Shown piece by piece: positions 27,629 to 36,800 of a stretch of DNA of 44,700 nucleotides (the stretch's first letter is position 1; every line of letters starts with the position of its first letter). The notes below the pieces were generated by a model that saw only the letters and a list, made by a program, of their open reading frames with translations, ran no database searches and was not told the origin of the DNA. A program made the position numbers and the translations under genes. Source of the DNA: a virus; the IMG/VR virus record IMGVR_UViG_3300045931_000161, positions 1 to 44,700 of that record; one strand, 5' to 3'.

Positions 27629-29374
27629 GTGGCGTTTACCCTTGTCGCATCGGTCACGGCTACACCGGGCGCCTCCGGGGGGAGCACAGCGGCCATCGAT
27701 ACCACGGGGGCCACGCTCCTCGTCATCAGTTGCGCGTGCTATGACCCCGGCGGCTCGCCGCCGGTCACCGACAACAAAGGCAACACCTGGTTTCCGCTGA
27801 CCAAGCGTGCGCTCGGCGTGACCGCCGTGCAGCAGTTCTACGCCAAGAACCCGACCGTCGGGTCTGGGCACGTCTTCACGTTCGGGCCCTACTCCAACGC
27901 CTACATCTTCGTCTCGGTGCTCGCCTACAGCGGGGCGGACACGACCGCGCCCTTCGATGTCGAGAACGGCGCAACAACTGCCGCGGCGGCTCCCCTGACG
28001 ACCGGCTCGATCACACCCTCCGTCAATGGCGCGCTGATTGTGTCGGCGTGGTCAGGGATGCTGGGGGCGACCGGGCCCACGGTCGGCACGGGCCTCACGC
28101 TGCGCCACTGGGCGAACCCGGCCGGGGGCAACAATCTCGGCGGGGCGTCCGCGGACCTGATTCAGACGACGGCGGCGGCGATCAACCCGTCGTGGTCATG
28201 GACCGGCACCGACAACGTGGCCGTCACGGTCGCGGCGTTCAAGCCGCTGGCGGGCAGCACGGCGCAGGGGCGCGTGTCGCAACTCCCGCTGGAGGTGCTG
28301 CACGCCCCGACCATCATCGAGGCGCGCGTCTCGCAACTGCCGCTCGAGGTGCTGCACTCCCCGACGCCGGAAGTGACGACCGTCGCCCAGGTGTCGCAGG
28401 TTCCGCTCGAGGTGCTGCATGTCGGCGGGGTGGATCAGGCCCTCGCCCTCGACGTGACGCAGGCGGTCGTGGAGGTGAGCGCGCAGCAGCCCGGCGTGCT
28501 CGCCGTCACGCAACTCCCGCTCGAGATTGCGTGGAAGGCTCCCAGTGAGCTTCACGTCACGCAGCTTCTGATTGAAATCATCCGGGGCAAGCCGAAGTGC
28601 CCGCCGGCCAACTACCCCTTCCTGCCCGCGTGCGAGGCCGACCTCTACCCGGTGCTGCCGGCGGTGTCGGCGGACCTGTTTCCCTTCCTGCCCGTGGAGG
28701 ACTGCATGGACGCTTCAACCTTTGTCGTCAACATGGCGCTCGCCGAGATTGGCATCAGCAAGAGCATCTTGAGCCTGACCGGCGACACCTCGCAGGAAGC
28801 CTACGCCGCGCGCCTCGTGTTCAGCGACGTGATGGACACGGTGCTGCGGGACTTCCCCTGGAAGTTCGCGACCGAGTATGCCGTGCTGCCATGGGTCGCG
28901 GGCACGGTGGCAGTGCCGGTCAATCCCGATTGGACCTACACCTACCTGCTGCCGGCCGACTGCGTGCGCGTGCGGCGCGTGTGCGACCCGTCGATGCAGC
29001 GGCGCTACACCACGAAGCCGGTGCCGTTCGACCAGCGGGCCGACCCGACGACGTTGCGCGACCTGCTGATGTGCAACGAGCCCGGTGGCGGGCAGCTCCC
29101 GGCGCCGGCCACGGGCGTCGATCCGACGATCCAGATCGAATACACCCGGCGGCTGGCGTGCCCGGCGCAGGTCAACGATGCCCAATTCCGCGAAGCCGTC
29201 GTGTTCAAGCTGGCCGCACGTTTGGCGAAGGCCCTGGCGCGTGACAGCAAGGATGCCGACCGCTGCCTGCGGAACTACGGGCTGGCGCTGCCGAAGGCGC
29301 AGACGCAGCACGCCAACGATGCAGAACCCCAGCGGCCCACGAGCGAGCCGCCGGATTGGACGATGGGACGGTAA
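27629..29374 (+). CDS. Decoration domain + QLPLEVL repeats fused to head-tail adaptor
   Basis: 581 residues from the GTG at 27629. Residues 1-210: beta-sandwich module (STAAIDTTGATLLVISCACYD..., VTDNKGNTWFPLT). Residues 216-325: six repeats of V-[ST]-Q-L-P-L-E-V-[LH] type (VSQLPLEVLHAP, VSQLPLEVLHSP, VSQVPLEVLHVG, then looser copies). Residues 330-358: three short Y/F-P-x-L-P repeats (NYPFLPACEAD, LYPVLPAVSAD, LFPFLPVEDC). Residues 360-581: a domain like podoviral gp11-type head-tail adaptors (FVVNMALAEIGISKSILSLTGD, then FSDVMDTVLRDFPWKFATEYAVL). The fusion is unusual; a strong internal start exists at 28706. Confidence 0.75.
   Translation: MAFTLVASVTATPGASGGSTAAIDTTGATLLVISCACYDPGGSPPVTDNKGNTWFPLTKRALGVTAVQQFYAKNPTVGSGHVFTFGPYSNAYIFVSVLAYSGADTTAPFDVENGATTAAAAPLTTGSITPSVNGALIVSAWSGMLGATGPTVGTGLTLRHWANPAGGNNLGGASADLIQTTAAAINPSWSWTGTDNVAVTVAAFKPLAGSTAQGRVSQLPLEVLHAPTIIEARVSQLPLEVLHSPTPEVTTVAQVSQVPLEVLHVGGVDQALALDVTQAVVEVSAQQPGVLAVTQLPLEIAWKAPSELHVTQLLIEIIRGKPKCPPANYPFLPACEADLYPVLPAVSADLFPFLPVEDCMDASTFVVNMALAEIGISKSILSLTGDTSQEAYAARLVFSDVMDTVLRDFPWKFATEYAVLPWVAGTVAVPVNPDWTYTYLLPADCVRVRRVCDPSMQRRYTTKPVPFDQRADPTTLRDLLMCNEPGGGQLPAPATGVDPTIQIEYTRRLACPAQVNDAQFREAVVFKLAARLAKALARDSKDADRCLRNYGLALPKAQTQHANDAEPQRPTSEPPDWTMGR
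28706..29374 (+). CDS. Nested head-tail adaptor (gp11-like), internal start
   Basis: In-frame ATG 28706 is preceded by GGAGG with a five-base spacer, a near-ideal ribosome site. From here the 222-residue product (MDASTFVVNMALAEIG...) is a normal-sized tail tubular A/head-tail adaptor, binding under the portal. The codons just upstream encode the Y/F-P-x-L-P repeats. So the gene probably makes both a long decorated form and a free adaptor, or the long frame is a recent fusion by loss of a stop. Cannot be decided from sequence alone. Confidence 0.7.
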   Translation: MDASTFVVNMALAEIGISKSILSLTGDTSQEAYAARLVFSDVMDTVLRDFPWKFATEYAVLPWVAGTVAVPVNPDWTYTYLLPADCVRVRRVCDPSMQRRYTTKPVPFDQRADPTTLRDLLMCNEPGGGQLPAPATGVDPTIQIEYTRRLACPAQVNDAQFREAVVFKLAARLAKALARDSKDADRCLRNYGLALPKAQTQHANDAEPQRPTSEPPDWTMGR

Positions 29375-29377
29375 GCC

Positions 29378-31405
29378 ATGGGCCAGGCTGTACTCCTGCG
29401 ATCGTTTGCCGCCGGCGAGCTCGACCCCGGCCTCTCCGTCCGCGGCGACCTCGACGCCTACCAGCAGGGGCTGCGCGCGTGCCGCAATTTCCTCGTGAAG
29501 CGCTCGGGCGGCGTCGTCAGTCGGCCCGGCCTCGAGTTCATCGCCGAGGTCAAAGACTCGGCGCTGCAGATCTTCCTCTACAGCTTCGTGTTCGCCGCGG
29601 CCGACGAGAACTACCTGGTGGAGGCCGGGGAGTTCTACTTCCGCTTTCATCATCACGTGCGGGGGATGGTGCTCGAGCTCGAGCACCCCTACATCGAGGA
29701 TGCGCTCCGGCCGAGCAACCCGCTCTACTGGCATCAGGCGGGCTTCGTCGTCTCGCTGACGCATCTGAACTACCCACCGATGGAACTGCGCTATGGCGGG
29801 CCCGACACGTTTGTGCTCGCGCCGTTTGTGGCGGCGCCGGGCATCGAGCCACCCGAGGCGATGACGCTGATCGCGGGACCGGCCGGCACGCGGACGTTGC
29901 GCTGGGTTGCCACGGCCGTCAAAGGGACGACCTACGAGGAATCGATCGCGTCCACGATCGTGGGCCTCGACAGTCTCGATGCCGGCGCGCCCGACGACCC
30001 GCACACCATCAGTTGGGACGCCGTGCCCAACGCCGTCGAGTATCGCGTCTACCGCGACGATGCGGCCAACGGGGTGTTCGGCTACATCGGCACGACGACC
30101 GATCTCTCGTATCGCGACATCGGCGTGACGGCCGAGTATGCGTTTCAACCGCCGGTTGATCCAGGGCTCTTCGCCAGCGAGCACAACTACCCCGGCGTGA
30201 GTGCGGTGCATCAGCAGCGTCGGTTCTACGCCAGCACCAACAACGCGCGCGACCTGGTCTACGCCTCGCGGGTCGGCGTGCCCACGAACTTCACGGCCCG
30301 CCGGCCGATGCAGGAGGATGACGCGATCAGCTGGCGCACCGTGTCGAAGTATCTGCAGGTGATCCGGCACCTGGTGAGTCTCGGGCCGCTCGTCATGCTG
30401 ACCGACAGCGGCGAGTGGGTGGTGCGCGGCGACGAGACGGGGGTGATCACGCCGAGTGCGATCAACCCGGAGCAGCTCGGCTACGTGGGTGCCGGGTGGA
30501 CGGTGCCCGTGGTCTACGGCGAGCGGCTGCTGTTCGTCCAGGCGCGCCAGACCATCCTGCGGGAGCTCCTGTTCAATCGCGAGGTCGAGGGACTGAGCGG
30601 CCGTGACCTGACGGTGCGCTCGGCGCATCTGTTCCGCAAGCACTCGATCACGTCGATGGCGTTCCAGCTCATTCCTGACGCCATCCTCTGGTGCGTGCGC
30701 GAGGACGGCGAGCTGCTCGGGTGCACCTACGTGCCCGACGAGGAGGTGCTCGCCTGGCATCGGCACGACACCGACAACGGGCAATTCGAGCAGGTGTGCG
30801 TGATTCCCGAGAAGACCGAGGATGCCCTCTACTGCCTCGTGCATCGGGACGGCGTGCGCTCGATCGAGCGCCTCAGTCTGCGCGAGGACACCGAGACGGT
30901 GGCGACCCTCGACCACGCCCACCGCCATCGGGGCGCCGCGACTCGCACGCTCACGGCGTTGCCGCCGGCGCTCGCGGGGAAGTTCGTGCGGGTGACGGTC
31001 AACGGCGTGCCGCTGCGCGAGGTGCTGCACGTGTCGCCCGCGCGCGAGCTCGAGCTCCCGGTGACGGCCGATGTCGTGGACGTCGGGCTGCCGATCGCCT
31101 GCGAAGTCGAGACACTCGAGCTCGACGTGCCGGGCTCGACGGTGCGCGACCAGCGCAAGAAGGTGACGACGCTGGCGGTGCTCGTCGAGGACAGCCTGCA
31201 CAACTTCTGGGCGGGCCCCGATCGCGATCACCTGTTGCCGGTCAAGGCGCCGCAGTGGCTCGATCCCGCGGCCCGGTTCACCGGGCGCATCGAGCTCACG
31301 GCGACGAGTTACTTCAATGACGAGGGGCGCGTCGTGATTCAGCATGTCGAACCGACGACGCTGACCGTGCTCGGCATTGTGCCGAACGTGGACGTGGGAG
31401 GGTAA
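29378..31405 (+). CDS. Tail nozzle protein (tubular B-like) with FN3 insert
   Basis: 675 residues; ATG 29378 three bases after the adaptor stop. The start GQAVLLRSFAAGELDPGLSVRGDLDAYQQGLRACRNFLVKRSGGVVSRPGLEFIAEVKD is diagnostic for the nozzle of T7-like tails. Later blocks (YVGAGWTVPVVYGERLLFVQARQTILRELLFN, HSITSMAFQLIPDAILWCVREDGELLGCTYVPDEEVLAWHRHDTD) are the beta-propeller platform. Residues about 155-262 form an inserted fibronectin type III-like module (HTISWDAVPNAVEYRVYRDD), seen in some podovirus nozzles and able to bind carbohydrate. It forms the distal tail tube. Confidence 0.92.
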   Translation: MGQAVLLRSFAAGELDPGLSVRGDLDAYQQGLRACRNFLVKRSGGVVSRPGLEFIAEVKDSALQIFLYSFVFAAADENYLVEAGEFYFRFHHHVRGMVLELEHPYIEDALRPSNPLYWHQAGFVVSLTHLNYPPMELRYGGPDTFVLAPFVAAPGIEPPEAMTLIAGPAGTRTLRWVATAVKGTTYEESIASTIVGLDSLDAGAPDDPHTISWDAVPNAVEYRVYRDDAANGVFGYIGTTTDLSYRDIGVTAEYAFQPPVDPGLFASEHNYPGVSAVHQQRRFYASTNNARDLVYASRVGVPTNFTARRPMQEDDAISWRTVSKYLQVIRHLVSLGPLVMLTDSGEWVVRGDETGVITPSAINPEQLGYVGAGWTVPVVYGERLLFVQARQTILRELLFNREVEGLSGRDLTVRSAHLFRKHSITSMAFQLIPDAILWCVREDGELLGCTYVPDEEVLAWHRHDTDNGQFEQVCVIPEKTEDALYCLVHRDGVRSIERLSLREDTETVATLDHAHRHRGAATRTLTALPPALAGKFVRVTVNGVPLREVLHVSPARELELPVTADVVDVGLPIACEVETLELDVPGSTVRDQRKKVTTLAVLVEDSLHNFWAGPDRDHLLPVKAPQWLDPAARFTGRIELTATSYFNDEGRVVIQHVEPTTLTVLGIVPNVDVGG

Positions 31406-31409
31406 GACG

Positions 31410-31913
31410 ATGGCGGCACTGACGGCAATCGGGATCGGGTTGCTGATCGCGGCGGCGGCCACCAAGGCGACCGCCGACGCGAAAGCCGGCAACGCGGCGC
31501 GCCGGATCGGCGACTACAACGCGAACATCGCGGAGCAGCAGCGCATCGATGCGTATCGCCGTGGCGAGGAGGAGGTGGCCGGGTTCCGGCGCGACGTGCG
31601 CGGATTGATCGGGGAGCAGCGCGCCGGCTACGCCGGGCAGAACGTCGAAGTCTCGAGCGGCACGGCGCTCGCCATGCAGCAGAGCACCGAACATCTGATG
31701 AACGCCGACCTGGCGCGCATCCGGCGGAACGCCGCGCGCGAGGGCATGGGCTACGCGCAGGAGGCCGAGAACTATCGCCGTGGTGGCCGCCAGGCGCAAC
31801 TCACCGGCCGCTGGGGCGCGGCGAGCACGGTGCTCGGGGCGGCCAGTGACACGACACTGCTGGCTGAACGCTACGGCTGGGAGCGGCGTCAGGCGCGCGG
31901 AGGGCGCGCGTAA
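31410..31913 (+). CDS. Internal virion protein, T7 gp14-like
   Basis: 167 residues; ATG 31410 (GGGAGGG upstream, four bases after the nozzle stop). N-terminal hydrophobic helix (ALTAIGIGLLIAAAATKATADA), then helices (DYNANIAEQQRIDAYRRGEEEVAGFRRDVRG, IGEQRAGYAGQNVEVSSGTALAMQQSTEHLMNADL, REGMGYAQEAENYRRGGR). This is the arrangement of the gp14-type ejection protein that forms the outer-membrane pore. Overlaps the next ATG by one base. Confidence 0.85.
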   Translation: MAALTAIGIGLLIAAAATKATADAKAGNAARRIGDYNANIAEQQRIDAYRRGEEEVAGFRRDVRGLIGEQRAGYAGQNVEVSSGTALAMQQSTEHLMNADLARIRRNAAREGMGYAQEAENYRRGGRQAQLTGRWGAASTVLGAASDTTLLAERYGWERRQARGGRA

Positions 31914-33823
31914 TGCCGCGCGTCCCCACGTATCATGGCGACCGCATCCAAAGCCGCCCGGTGAGCAGCACGAAGGCCGGGCCCGCGCCCGACCCGGCCG
32001 CCTACGGCGCCGAGTTCGGCGCGACCCTGCAGCGCGTGGCCGTCGCCACGCTCGAGCAGCGCGCACGCATCCGGCAGGAGGAGCAGCAGCGCGCGACCGA
32101 GCGCCTGGCGACCATCGCCGAGCGGCAGTTCAATCAGCTCGAGGAGGTCTACGGCCTCTCCGATGACAAGGGCCTCTTCAAGCAGACGGGCAAACAGCCG
32201 TCCGACAATCTGCAGGCGTACAAGGACACGATCGATGAGCAGATGGCGGAGATCGTCGGGCAGGCGCGCACGCCCGAGCAGCAGGTGCTGCTCGAGACGA
32301 TGCGAGCCCGCCGGCGCGCGTCCTTCTTCGAGCGCATGGACAAGCATGCGTATGACGAGCTCCGGACCTACGACAAGAACGAAGCGACCGCAGCGATCAC
32401 GAGCTCGAGTCTCGTGGCGATCGGGTCCGCCGGCACGCCGGACTATCAACAGGTGATCAGCGATCAGCTCGCGCGCCTCGATGGGATCATCCGGGTGAAT
32501 GGCGCCCGCCAGGGGCTCGGGCCCGACGCGATCCAGGCGGCGATCGACGACCAGCACTCGAAGGTGCACGTGGGCGTGATCGATCGGTTGCTCTCGAAGG
32601 ACCGCGCCGAAGAGGCGCAGCGCTACTTCGAGACGAACAAGGATGGGATCAGCGGCGACGTGCGCGACGACGTCGAGAACAAGCTCAAAGTGCAGGTCGG
32701 CGACGTGACCGCGTTTCAGGCGTCCGAGGAGATCTGGGCGGTGCACGTGCCGCGCACGCTCGCCGACGATGCGGCGGTGCCGATCGATGCGATGGAGGCG
32801 GCCGCGCGTGCACAGTTCGCGAGTCAGCCCAAGGTCTATCAGCAGACGATCGCGTATCTGCGCGAGAAGAAGGCGGGGTTCGATGCCGGCCGGCGCGAGC
32901 GGAGTAACGCGCGCGACAGCGCCATCTGGGGATCGATCGTCAACGGCGCCACGCTCACGCAGGTGCGGCAGCTCGAGGCCTATCGCCTCGCCGATGGCAG
33001 TACGCGCCAGGCCGTGGCGACCTACTTCCAGCGCGAGGCCGAACATGCCGAGTCGGTCGCGCGGGCGCGCACGGCGGAGGCCTTCGCGACGATTCAGCGC
33101 ACCGAAGCGATCAAGGAGCTCGAGGGCGCCGCGGAGTTCTGGACGCTGATGTCAGACCCGCAGCGCCTGCGCGACATGCCCACGGGCAAGATCCTGAACA
33201 TGCTCCCGAAGCTCGGAAAGGACTACGTCGGGCAGCTCATTAAGGAGCAGCAGGACCTCAAACGCACGTCGGCCGCCGTGCGGAATGCCGTCGTCGATCG
33301 CACCTGGTTCAAGGACCGCGCCGCCGAGGCCGGCATGAGCTACGTCTACAAGACGCCGGCGATGCAGTCCGACGATGAGAAGGGACGGATCGGCAGTCTC
33401 TTCTCGGCCGTGCGGGGGGAAATGATCCGCCGCCAGGAGCGGCTCAATCGGCCGCTGAACGAAGACGAGAAAGAGCAGGTCATGGACGACATCGTCGGCC
33501 GGCGCGTAATGATCGACGTCCCATTCGCGTTCGACTACGAGGTGATCACCGCGACGATGAAGCAGGACGAAGTGGGCCGCGCCTACGTGCCGCTCGAGAC
33601 GATCGAGCAGGTGGCGCCGCAGGCGGTGATCGACATGATCAACCACATTCGCATGCAGCCGATTCGCGCCGGCGTCACCGATGTGTCGACGCTCGGCGAC
33701 GACGAGATCAAGCGGCGCTATCGGAATCGCATGCAGCGCGCCTACGCGCGGGCGGTGATCGGCGGCGACCCGGTCACGGTCAATCGCGAGTCGCAAGCGA
33801 TCCTCGATGAACAGGTGCCCTGA
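31913..33823 (+). CDS. Internal virion protein, T7 gp15-like
   Basis: 636 residues; ATG 31913. Almost entirely helical and charged (QEEQQRATERLATIAERQFNQLEEVYGL..., ISDQLARLDGIIRVNG, NARDSAIWGSIVNGATLTQVRQLEAYRLADGSTRQAVATYFQ). It sits between the gp14-like and giant genes, the exact order of T7 14-15-16, so it should form the periplasmic tube during ejection. Sequence likeness to T7 itself is not visible; the assignment is by order, size and composition. Stop overlaps the giant gene (TGATG). Confidence 0.8.
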   Translation: MPRVPTYHGDRIQSRPVSSTKAGPAPDPAAYGAEFGATLQRVAVATLEQRARIRQEEQQRATERLATIAERQFNQLEEVYGLSDDKGLFKQTGKQPSDNLQAYKDTIDEQMAEIVGQARTPEQQVLLETMRARRRASFFERMDKHAYDELRTYDKNEATAAITSSSLVAIGSAGTPDYQQVISDQLARLDGIIRVNGARQGLGPDAIQAAIDDQHSKVHVGVIDRLLSKDRAEEAQRYFETNKDGISGDVRDDVENKLKVQVGDVTAFQASEEIWAVHVPRTLADDAAVPIDAMEAAARAQFASQPKVYQQTIAYLREKKAGFDAGRRERSNARDSAIWGSIVNGATLTQVRQLEAYRLADGSTRQAVATYFQREAEHAESVARARTAEAFATIQRTEAIKELEGAAEFWTLMSDPQRLRDMPTGKILNMLPKLGKDYVGQLIKEQQDLKRTSAAVRNAVVDRTWFKDRAAEAGMSYVYKTPAMQSDDEKGRIGSLFSAVRGEMIRRQERLNRPLNEDEKEQVMDDIVGRRVMIDVPFAFDYEVITATMKQDEVGRAYVPLETIEQVAPQAVIDMINHIRMQPIRAGVTDVSTLGDDEIKRRYRNRMQRAYARAVIGGDPVTVNRESQAILDEQVP

Positions 33824-36800
33824 TGCCGCCGCAGAAAGACGAAGTCTTCCTGTCGATCAGCAACGCGCAGAATCCCCCGGCGGACCCGGCGCCGCTGCAG
33901 CGCGGGCAGCCACCGAACTGGCTCGTGCCGGGACCCGACGTTGCGGTCGATCCGCTGAGGCCGTCGCTCAAAGCCGCGCAGCCGCTCCCGGTCGATCGCG
34001 CGCAGCGCATGCTGCAGTTGCGTGCCGCCACCGGCTTGCCGCCGTCGCTCATCTCGCGGCACTTCGACGAGCTCGATCGGCTCGACAAGGAGCGCCGGCT
34101 CGATCCCGCGGAGCTCCGCAAGCTCTCGCCGGCGGTGGCCGCGTTTCTCGGCGACCCCACGCAGGCGGCCGCGGTGGCGCGCGAGGTGCCGAAGCTGCAG
34201 CAGCTCGAGAAGACCACGAGCGCCGCGGCGCCGATCCTTCGCAGCATTCAGCAGATGCAGAGCAGCCTCTATGCGTTTGCCGAAGTGTCGGGCGAGGCGA
34301 CGGGGCTGCAGGCGCTCATCAAAGCCGGGCGCGAAGGGCGCGAGCGCAACCGCCTCGAGGCGGCCGCCTACGGCGAGAGCGCCGATCTCTATGGGGCCTT
34401 TGACTCCCCGAGTGACTTCGCGCACTACGTGACGTCCACTGTGATGGAGCAGATCCCCATTCTGGGCTCGACGCTCGCCGGCGCCGCCGCCGGCGCCGCG
34501 GTCGGCTCGGTCGTGCCCGTCGTCGGGACCACACTCGGCGCGGTGATTGGCGCGTTCGTCCCGAGCTTCGTGCTGAACGTCGGCGACACGCAGGCGAGTC
34601 TCAAGGAGATTGCCGGCGATGTCTCCGCGCCGGCCGCCATCTTCATTGGCGGCAGCGCGATCGCCGCCTTCGATACGGTCTTGCCGGGGCGCATCGGCTC
34701 GCGCCTCGTGCGAACCTTCGGCCGTGAGACGGCGGAGCAGATTGCCCGCCGCGCGCTGACACAGCCGGTGAAGCGCAAGTTCATGGCGGCCACCGCGCGC
34801 GGCGTCGTCAAGGGCGTCACGAGCGAAGCGATCCCCGAGGCGATCCAAGAAGCGATCGGCTACGCGACGACGCACCTGGCGACGGGCGCGCCGGTCGATG
34901 TGGCCGAGATGGGCTGGCAGGCGCTCGCCGCGGGTGTAGCCGGTGGACTCACCGGCGGCGCCGTCGAGGGCACGACCACGGCCGCCACGTGGTCGCGCGA
35001 TCAGAAGCGCACGCTCGCCGCGCAGCAGCAGAAGGACTACTTCACGCTGCTCGGGCAGCAGGTGCAGGACACCGAGCTGCTCGCGCAGCAGCCCGAGATC
35101 ATCCAGCGCTTCGTCGCCGAGGCCACCAAGCACGGCCCGATCGAAACGGTCTACCTGCCGACCAAGGAGTTCGAAGAGTACTTCCAAGAGAAGGGCATGA
35201 ACCCGACCGCGGTCGCGGAGCTGCTCACCGGCGACCGCACGGCGCTCGAGAAGGCCAAGGCCGAAGCGATCGACATGCCCATCTCGATGGCGCGCTACGC
35301 GGCGACCCTCGCCGGCACCGAGCATCACGCCTTCTTCCGCACCGAGCTCAAGATGGCGCCCGAGCTCCCGAACATGCGGGAAGTGACAGCGGAGGCCGAG
35401 CGTGGAGTCACCGCGACGGCGGACGTCGCAGCCGAGGACGCGGCCACCGCCGACGCGCGCCAAGAGATTGCCGGGCGTGTGCGTGGCGTCATTGGCGAGT
35501 CGATGCCCGCGTGGCAGGCGGGGCCGGTGGCGGAGTTGCTCGGCCAGCACATCGTCGAGCGGGCGCGGCGCAAGGGCGTTGATCCGATCGCGCTCTGGGA
35601 GGCGCAGCCGCTCGAGCTCGTGACGCGCGAGGCGAGTGGCCTGGCGCTCGCCATGCAGCAGCCGCTGATGGCGCCGCGCGCCGTCGAAGGCCTGCCCGAG
35701 AGTCCGGCGCTGCCGGGCGAGACGCGCGTGCAACGCGAGCAGCGCGAACGCGCGCACCTCGCGGCACTCACGAAGGAAGCCGTGCGCGCCGCGCAGGCGC
35801 TCGACCCGACCGTCGATGTCGGCCTCGTGGGTCGCGAGCTCGAGGCGCGTGTCCGCTCGCAGCAGGAGCTCCAGCAGCTCCAGCGCGAGGGCGAGGCGGG
35901 GCAGAGCCTCCTGCGCGCGATTGCCGGCTACGGCGGCCTGTGGACCGTCGAGGGGCAACAACATCATGGCGAGATCGGCGAGCTCGCGCGCGAGGGCGGG
36001 GACGCGAAAGAACGCGGGCGGCCGCAGACATGGAACCAGATCGCCGGTGTCTTCAAGGCGGGCGGGTTACCGCCGGATGTGATGCTGCAGTCGTTGCAGC
36101 AGACCGGCGAGTTTCAACGTCTCGAGACGGTCGATGACCTCTTGACTGCGGTCACGGCGGCGCTCCGCGCGCGTCCCGATCGCGACGTGCTCCCCGGCAC
36201 GGCCGGCCTGCGGGCGCTCGGCATCACGCCCGAGACGCGCTGGTGGGAGGCGCCGTGGTTCGAAGAACCGCCGGAGCCGCTCGAGACAGAACCCGACAGC
36301 ACCGTCGGTGACATCAGTTTCGACCCCAACGAGTTCACGCAGGGACGTCCCGTCGCGCAGCCGCTCGAGGACTTGGGCGAGCGCGTGCAGCAGCTCGAGG
36401 CGCTCGCGACCGAGAGCGCACTCGGGATCGAAGAGGTGCCAGCGGCGGACCAGGACCGGCTCGGGCAGTCCACCCGCTTCACGGGCCATCCGGATCTGAA
36501 TCCCGTCAACTGCACCGACTGCGCGGAGGTCTTCCTCGAGAAGAGCGGCCTCGAGGGGGTGATTGTCGGCTATCCCGAGGACGTCAACACGGGCGAGATT
36601 GCCGACGGCATGGGCCACGACTTCGCCGTCGTCGAAGGGCGCTACCTGGTGGACCCGTGGGCCGCGCAGGTCGAGCAGTCGAACCCGCGCGCCGTCTTCG
36701 ACCTGCACGACCCGCTCGATGCCGCCTACGTCGCCAGTCGCTACGCGCCGATGGACGTGTGGACCGAGCGTCAGCTCAAGCCGCCGGACGCGCGCGGCGA

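Noticed and set aside
28715-31492. Very long open frame (925 codons) on the minus strand opposite the adaptor and nozzle genes
   Set aside because: It is antisense to well-identified virion genes, rich in Arg/His/Val shadow composition, with no motifs or ribosome site; GC-rich third positions of the real genes remove stops from the opposite strand.
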